Source: Ottowia flava (GTDB taxonomy: Bacteria; Pseudomonadota; Gammaproteobacteria; Burkholderiales; Burkholderiaceae_C). From it: 64,000 nt of DNA. The position numbers and the translations under genes are program-made. Every line of letters starts with the position of its first letter. The stretch's first letter is position 1. Below, piece after piece: positions 59,964-64,000 of this stretch. The notes under the pieces are model-generated. The model ran no database searches, was not told where the DNA came from, and saw nothing but the letters and a program-made list of their open reading frames with translations. The stretch spans positions 124,001-188,000 of the forward strand of contig NZ_JBHUEJ010000036.1 of the NCBI RefSeq assembly GCF_042680565.1. Reading direction: 5' to 3'.

Positions 59964-60737
59964 ATGGCCACGCCTTCCCGCCCCGCACGCCCCGCGCCCA
60001 CCGAATCCCCTGCCGAGCGCGACGCGCTGGGCTGGCTGCACACGGCGCGCTTTCTGACCACCGCCGCGCAGCTGGTGCACCTGCCCGCGCTGGACGTGCC
60101 CGAGATCGCCTTCGTCGGCCGCTCCAACGCCGGCAAATCCACCGCCATCAACACGCTGACGCAGCAGAACCAGCTGGCCTACGCGTCCAAAAAGCCGGGG
60201 CGCACGCAACACATCAACCTGTTCTCGCTCGGCCGCCAGGGCACGCAAGACGCCGTGCTGGCCGACCTGCCTGGCTACGGCTATGCCGCCGTGCCGCTGG
60301 CCGACAAGGTGCGCTGGCAGCGCGTGATGGCCAATTACCTCGTCTCGCGCGACAACCTGGCCGCCGTCGTCATGCTGTGCGACCCGCGCCACGGCCTCAA
60401 AGAGCTGGACGAAGCGCTGCTGGAGGTCATCCGCCCGCGCGTCGAAGAAGGCCTGCAGTTCCGCATCCTGCTGACCAAGGCCGACAAGCTCACCCGCAGC
60501 GAACAGGCCAAGGCCCTGCAGATCGCCCAACTGCAAGCCGGCGGCGGCAGCGTGCAATTGTTTTCCGCCCTCAAACGCCAAGGCGTCGCCGAAGCCGCGC
60601 TGTGGCTGCGCGAACAGGTCGACGCCGCGCAGGAAGCGATGGACGAAGAAAACGAGGCGGCTGAAGCAGACGATCTGGACCAGAACGACGACGAGCCGAT
60701 CAACCTGGACATCGAGCGCGAAGACAACGACGGTTGA
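59964..60737 (+). CDS. engB: Ribosome biogenesis GTP-binding protein EngB (YihA/YsxC)
   Basis: A 257-residue TRAFAC GTPase for large ribosomal subunit assembly. G1 is GRSNAGKST, G3 is DLPGYG, G4 is TKADKL and G5 is FSALK. The core has E. coli length (about 210); the last 35 residues are an acidic tail (DEENEAAEADDLDQNDDEP). It is divergent from cytochrome c4, as in related genomes. hemB, often its downstream neighbour in Burkholderiales, is not here. Confidence 0.96.
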   Translation: MATPSRPARPAPTESPAERDALGWLHTARFLTTAAQLVHLPALDVPEIAFVGRSNAGKSTAINTLTQQNQLAYASKKPGRTQHINLFSLGRQGTQDAVLADLPGYGYAAVPLADKVRWQRVMANYLVSRDNLAAVVMLCDPRHGLKELDEALLEVIRPRVEEGLQFRILLTKADKLTRSEQAKALQIAQLQAGGGSVQLFSALKRQGVAEAALWLREQVDAAQEAMDEENEAAEADDLDQNDDEPINLDIEREDNDG

Positions 60738-60741
60738 TTAC

Positions 60742-60800
60742 AAGCCAAATCGCCTCGCAGCCCTACAACCACCTTCGCAATCAGCTTCTGATTTTATAGC
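60742..60800 (+). repeat. R element copy 15
   Basis: AAGCCAAATCGCCTCGCAGC, then CCTACAACCACCTTCGCAAT, then CAGCTTCTGATTTTATAGC. It starts 4 bp after the engB stop codon. Confidence 0.85.
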
Positions 60801-60830
60801 AGGCAACGGCTCGCACGCCCTCCCGTCACC

Positions 60831-60935
60831 AGCAAACGCCGTCGCCGGACCTGCGCCGGCGACCAGCGTTGTCCCCCTCCCGCAGCGCGCAGCGCGAAGA
60901 GAGAGGAGGAAGCGGCGTCAGCCGCTCAGGGGGTG
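60831..60935 (+). repeat. S element copy 3
   Basis: Blocks: GGACCTGCGCCGGCGACCAG, CGCGCAGCGCGAAGAGAGAG, GCGTCAGCCGCTCAGGGGGT. The last base touches the DUF488 stop codon (60936). Confidence 0.93.
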
Positions 60936-61343
60936 TCACGCCACATCCGCGTTGCGTTCGACCAGCAGCGCCCGCAGCACCGACCGGTGGCAGCGCGCCT
61001 CGTCCTCGCAATAGCAGCCGATCGAAAAATTCGCCCCGTGCGACAGCGCCGCCAGCAGGTCCAGCGACCGCGCGGCGTCGGGCTCGGCCATCTCCTTGCG
61101 GAACGCGCGCGTGAAGTGCGCCCAGGTCTTGACCGATTCGGCGCTGTCCGGGTCGGCGTGGGTCGACAGCGCCAGCTTCATCAGCTCCGGCGTGGGCGAC
61201 AGGTTGGGGTACCACACGTCGTACCAGTTCTGGCGCGCAAATTCGGCCTTGGGCACGCCGCGCGGCGGGCGCCGCACGGTGCCGATGCGCGTGCCTTCGT
61301 CGGCTGCGCGCGGGGTTCCCAGACGAACGATGCGAATGGCCAT
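60936..61343 (-). CDS. DUF488 family protein
   Basis: A 135-residue protein starting MAIRIVRLGTPRAADEGTRIG. The DUF488 pattern is clear: IGTVRRPPRGVPKAEF, WYDVWYPNLSPTPELM and the Cys-rich motif IGCYCEDEARCHRSVLRALL. DUF488 proteins are small, conserved and uncharacterised, with a possible nucleic-acid or redox link from the Cys/His motif. The start is at 61343 with GGAGC upstream; a longer ATG start at 61400 adds non-conserved residues. Confidence 0.88.
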   Translation of the reverse strand: MAIRIVRLGTPRAADEGTRIGTVRRPPRGVPKAEFARQNWYDVWYPNLSPTPELMKLALSTHADPDSAESVKTWAHFTRAFRKEMAEPDAARSLDLLAALSHGANFSIGCYCEDEARCHRSVLRALLVERNADVA

Positions 61344-61495
61344 GGTCGCTCCTTGCGTTGGTGCCGGCGCGCGGCGGGCGACGTGGGCGCAAAGCGTCAT
61401 CTCTGCGACAGTGCGTCATCGTCACGACACCGGTCGCTGCCTACGATAGCAGCGCGCAGTCCGGCGCGGCACGGTCCAAGCCAGATTTCAGATGA

Positions 61496-61550
61496 TTTTG
61501 GCCGCACGCCCTACAACCACCTGCGCAACCAGCTATCTTTTTTGGAGTAT
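61496..61550 (+). repeat. R element copy 16
   Basis: GCCCTACAACCACCTGCGCA, then ACCAGCTATCTTTTTTGGAG. It forms the leader of the hydrolase gene. TTGGAG at its end may serve as ribosome site. Confidence 0.92.
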
Positions 61551-61556
61551 TTCACC

Positions 61557-62579
61557 ATGATCGAAACCTGGACCACCACCTTGCCGCACGGCACCACGCT
61601 CAGCTGCCGGTCGGCTGGCGAGCGCGGGCGCCCGGTGCTGCTGTTCCTGCACGGCTTTCCCGAAGCCGCGTTCGTGTGGGACGCGCTGCTGACGCACTTC
61701 GCCCAGCCCGAACACGGCGGCTTTCGCTGCGTCGCGCCCAACCTGCGCGGCTACGAGCACTCCAGCAGCCCCGTCGACCCGGCCGAGTACCGCCCCAAAC
61801 CGCTCAGCCAGGACATCGCCGCGCTGATCGCGCAGGAATCCTGTGACGGCGGCGCGCTGGCCGCGCTGGTCGCGCACGACTGGGGCGGCGCGCTGGCCTG
61901 GGGCCTGGCCAGCCAGCGGCCCGAACTGATGGCGCGCCTGGTCATCGTCAATTCGCCGCACCCGCAGACCTTCTTGCGCGGCCTGCAAACCAGCCCGGTG
62001 CAGCAAGCGGCCAGCGCGTACATGAACTTTTTGATCCGCCTCGACGCCGAAGCGCTGCTGGCCGCAGACGACTTCGCGCGCCTGTGGTCCTTCTTCGACC
62101 TGATGGGCGCGCGCGGCGGCGACGTCATGCAAGCCGCCGCCGCCAAGCTGGGCGCGGCGCGTGGCAACGCCACGTCCTTCGGCCACCCCGCCGTGCTGCC
62201 CGAAGGCGCCGGCTGGCTGACCGAGGCGCTGCGCGAGCAGTACCGCCGCGTCTGGCAAGGCGACGGCAGCCGCCCCGGCGCTGGCCTGACGGGGGGCCTG
62301 AACTACTACCGCGCCTCGCCCCTGCGCCCACCGCGCGAGGGCGACCCGGCGGCGGCCAATGTCACGCTGCCGGAAGACGGCTTCACCGTGACCGTGCCGA
62401 CGCTGGTGCTGTGGGCAATGGCGGACACCGCCCTGCCGGCAGAACTGGTCGACGGGCTGGAACGCTGGGTGCCGCAGATGCAACTGGAGCGGATCGAGGG
62501 TGCAACGCACTGGGTGGTGCATGAGCGGCCGGCGCTTGTCGCTGGGTTGATTGAAGGCTTTTTGCTATCGAAGGGGTAG
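61557..62579 (+). CDS. Alpha/beta-fold hydrolase, epoxide hydrolase-like
   Basis: A 340-residue hydrolase. The oxyanion-hole motif is LFLHGFPEA, the nucleophile is the Asp of VAHDWGGALAW (epoxide hydrolase/haloalkane dehalogenase type), and the catalytic His is in EGATHWVVHE. The substrate is unknown. The start is the ATG at 61557, 6 nt after the R16 TTGGAG; the long open frame upstream is not part of the gene. The stop codon lies inside R17. Confidence 0.9.
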   Translation: MIETWTTTLPHGTTLSCRSAGERGRPVLLFLHGFPEAAFVWDALLTHFAQPEHGGFRCVAPNLRGYEHSSSPVDPAEYRPKPLSQDIAALIAQESCDGGALAALVAHDWGGALAWGLASQRPELMARLVIVNSPHPQTFLRGLQTSPVQQAASAYMNFLIRLDAEALLAADDFARLWSFFDLMGARGGDVMQAAAAKLGAARGNATSFGHPAVLPEGAGWLTEALREQYRRVWQGDGSRPGAGLTGGLNYYRASPLRPPREGDPAAANVTLPEDGFTVTVPTLVLWAMADTALPAELVDGLERWVPQMQLERIEGATHWVVHERPALVAGLIEGFLLSKG

Positions 62580-62605
62580 CTGGTTGCGCAGATGGTTGTA
62601 GGGCT
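62576..62605 (-). repeat. R element copy 17, over the hydrolase stop
   Basis: Minus orientation: GGTAGCTGGTTGCGCAGATG, then GTTGTAGGGCTT. It contains the hydrolase stop codon TAG (62577-62579) and, with upstream GCTATCG, forms the small inverted repeat. Confidence 0.9.
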
Positions 62606-62650
62606 TCTGACTCTTTTTGCTTGATATCGGAGTCGGTACGGTGGATGCGT

Positions 62651-63300
62651 GTGAGGCCGGGACATGCGCCCGGCGGCGCACCTTCTTTTCTTGACTCGCC
62701 AAGAAAAGAAGGCAAAAGAAGGCGACCCCACTGGACGCGTCCCCTCCGCTTCGCTGCGGGGCAACCTGCGATGCTCGATCGGGCGGTGGCGCTGCAGAAC
62801 TCGCTCTGCTGCTGCGCAGCGCCGCTCAAACAACTGCAGCGAGTCAGAGCACGAAGCGTGGGCATCCTTCGGTGCCCGCGCCCACCGCCCGCTCTGCGCT
62901 TCTCGGCACGTCCACAGGGGTGAAAGACGAGACGGGCCATCGCTGCGCTCGGCCCCCAACGGCGCAGGCGCTTTGCGCCGCGCGATCCAGGCCGAGCGCA
63001 GCAATGGCCCGTGTGGCTGTTCAACGCCCCTTGAGGCTGCGCCTGCGGCGTGGTTCTGGCGGGGTGGCGGCTGCACCGCAGGATGCAGCCGCTTCGTGAT
63101 CTGACTGGCCGCGGTTGTCTGAACGGAGCGCTCGAAGAGCGCGCAGTGAGTTCTGCGGCCCACCCCGGCAGAAGCGCGACGCAGGTTTGCCCCGGAGCGA
63201 AGCGCAGGGGTCGCAGACGTGGGGTCGCCTTTCTTTGGTTTCTTTCTTTGGCGAGTCAAAGAAAGAAACTGCGCCGCCGGGCGCACTTCCCGGCCTCTCA
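62651..63300. repeat. T element: 650-bp imperfect inverted repeat
   Basis: The left arm 62651-62867 is homologous to the reverse complement of the right arm 63081-63300. Each arm has its own perfect hairpin: CTTCTTTTCTT/AAGAAAAGAAG (62682-62711) and GTTTCTTTCTTT/AAAGAAAGAAAC (63238-63269). The spacer holds an inner inverted repeat of 23 bp with one mismatch (62932-62954 and 62990-63012). It has no gene with domain content; frames through it are low-complexity. Confidence 0.85.
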
Positions 63301-63346
63301 ACGTCGTTCACACACCAACGCCCAACGAGCGCACAGTGAACCAGAA

Positions 63347-63390
63347 ACTATCAATTCAATAGCTGCCCGCGCAATCCCCATTGGGGCCGC
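63347..63390 (-). repeat. R element copy 18 (partial)
   Basis: CTATCAATTCAATAGCTGCC, then CGCGCAATCCCCATT. The terminal inverted repeat and the GCTGCCCGCGCA core are present; the GGTGG half is lost. It lies 22 bp from the acyltransferase stop. Confidence 0.7.
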
Positions 63391-63411
63391 CGCCCCAATC
63401 CACCCCAAACC

Positions 63412-64000
63412 TCAATACACCGACCCCACCCCCGCCGGCCTCGTCTTGAACCGCTTGTGCACCCAGTAATACTGGTCCGGCATGGTGCGGATATACCCCT
63501 CCAGCCGCGCATTCATCAACGCCGTGTCCGCCACCGGATCATCCCCGGGGTAATCCGTCCACGTCGGCTGCACCTCAGCGTCGTAGCCCGTCGGCGTCAG
63601 GCGCGTGACCACGGGTACGACATGCGCGCGGCCCAGTTGCGCCAGGCGCGGCACCGACGGCACGGTGGCCGTCGGCACGCCAAAGAAGGGCACAAACACC
63701 GATTCCTCCGGCCCCAGGTCCATATCGGGCAGCAGGTACAGCAACTGCCCTTCGCGCAAGGCGCGCACGACCGGCTTCATGCCCGCCTTGCGCGCGATCG
63801 GCGTGACGTTGCCAAAGCGCTGGCGGCCCTGGCGCATCCATTCGTCCAGCACGCCGCCCTGGTCGGCGTACACGGTGCTGGACACGCGCGGGATCTGCTG
63901 CATGATCGCGCTGCCGCCGGCGTCCATGCCGTAGAAATGCGGCGCAAAAATCACCACGCCACCGGGTTGGCGCAAGGCATCGACGTCGCCCGTCAAACGC
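63412..64000 (-). CDS. Lysophospholipid/lipid A acyltransferase (LpxL/HtrB family), C-terminal part
   Basis: The last 196 codons of an HtrB/LpxL-family acyltransferase that adds a secondary acyl chain to lipid A at the inner membrane; the N-terminus lies past the right edge. The catalytic H-x4-D motif is HFYGMD. Later family motifs are PIARKAGMKPVVRALREG, LPDMDLGPEESVFVPFFG and the end motif PDQYYWVHKRFKTRP. I cannot tell LpxL from LpxM by eye. Confidence 0.92.
   Translation of the reverse strand, partial: RLTGDVDALRQPGGVVIFAPHFYGMDAGGSAIMQQIPRVSSTVYADQGGVLDEWMRQGRQRFGNVTPIARKAGMKPVVRALREGQLLYLLPDMDLGPEESVFVPFFGVPTATVPSVPRLAQLGRAHVVPVVTRLTPTGYDAEVQPTWTDYPGDDPVADTALMNARLEGYIRTMPDQYYWVHKRFKTRPAGVGSVY

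Noticed and set aside
59783..60664. Open frame of 293 codons overlapping engB in another frame
   Set aside because: Arg/Pro/Ala-rich shadow of engB; the G1-G5 motifs are all in the engB frame.
60933..61556. A 208-codon N-terminal extension of the alpha/beta hydrolase
   Set aside because: It runs antisense through the DUF488 gene and through R16; the hydrolase fold begins at MIETWTTTLPHG.
62383..63301. Several open frames of 100-330 codons on both strands inside the T element
   Set aside because: They follow the inverted-repeat symmetry, have skewed composition and no domain; best explained as repeat DNA.
2884..63390. CRISPR array
   Set aside because: R copies are kilobases apart, in both orientations and diverged, with no regular spacers or cas genes.
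1..64000. tRNA, rRNA or riboswitch genes
   Set aside because: I looked for clover-leaf and conserved rRNA segments and for known riboswitch cores in the gaps and recognised none.

Overview
This is a high-GC chromosomal window from a betaproteobacterium of the order Burkholderiales, most likely family Comamonadaceae (Acidovorax/Ottowia-like; the genus cannot be fixed from sequence alone). The evidence is the gene order: fmdB-DUF502-aspS, DUF971-ubiE-Tim44-ubiJ-ubiB, pilMNOPQ next to aroK-aroB-dgt, and mrcA, cyaY/lptM-lysA, msrQ-msrP, ccsB-resB-cytochrome c4/engB. All of it is housekeeping or envelope biology. I see no rRNA, tRNA, prophage, insertion sequence, CRISPR array or defence island.

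Layout. 1-7.5 kb (minus): start of aspS, DUF502 and FmdB proteins, a sodium:solute symporter, then ubiquinone genes ubiB, ubiJ, a Tim44-domain protein, ubiE and a DUF971 protein. 7.6-14.3 kb: an AI-2E-family permease, a 1302-residue FAD/iron-sulphur oxidoreductase and serA. 14.4-21.5 kb (plus): a glycerol-3-phosphate uptake locus ugpB, ugpA, ugpE, ugpC, ugpQ with a GNAT enzyme, a small membrane protein and a quinone-reductase-like enzyme interspersed, and a candidate Pho box in front. 21.6-23.2 kb: a small membrane protein and hemA. 23.3-30.4 kb (plus): minor pilin operon fimT-pilV-pilW-pilX-pilY1-pilE. 30.5-33.7 kb: prfA, prmC and two BON lipoproteins. 33.8-40.3 kb (minus): methyltransferase, DUF2007, DUF1415, MFS transporter, dgt, aroB, aroK. 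40.6-47.2 kb (minus): an Ig-like lipoprotein and pilQ, pilP, pilO, pilN, pilM. 47.5-51.9 kb: mrcA, cyaY, lptM, lysA. 51.9-64 kb: msrQ, msrP, a PQQ-type sugar dehydrogenase, ccsB, resB, cytochrome c4, engB, a DUF488 protein, an alpha/beta hydrolase and the C-terminal part of a lipid A acyltransferase.

How the genes work together. The two pil blocks encode the minor pilins with the PilY1 tip protein, and the alignment complex with the secretin, so together they supply much of a type IV pilus; its motors and major pilin are outside the window. ResB/CcsB mature c-type cytochromes such as the adjacent cytochrome c4. PrfA and PrmC are enzyme and substrate. AroB and AroK act in the shikimate pathway.

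The most unusual content is non-coding. A short palindromic repeat (here called R) occurs about 18 times, mostly at gene boundaries, but three copies lie inside reading frames and two more touch the ends of genes. A second repeat of about 100 bp (S) occurs three times, each time a fixed short way downstream of an R copy and each time ending within a few bases of a minus-strand stop codon. A 650-bp inverted repeat (T) fills the gap near the right end. Neither pilus block contains any R or S copy.
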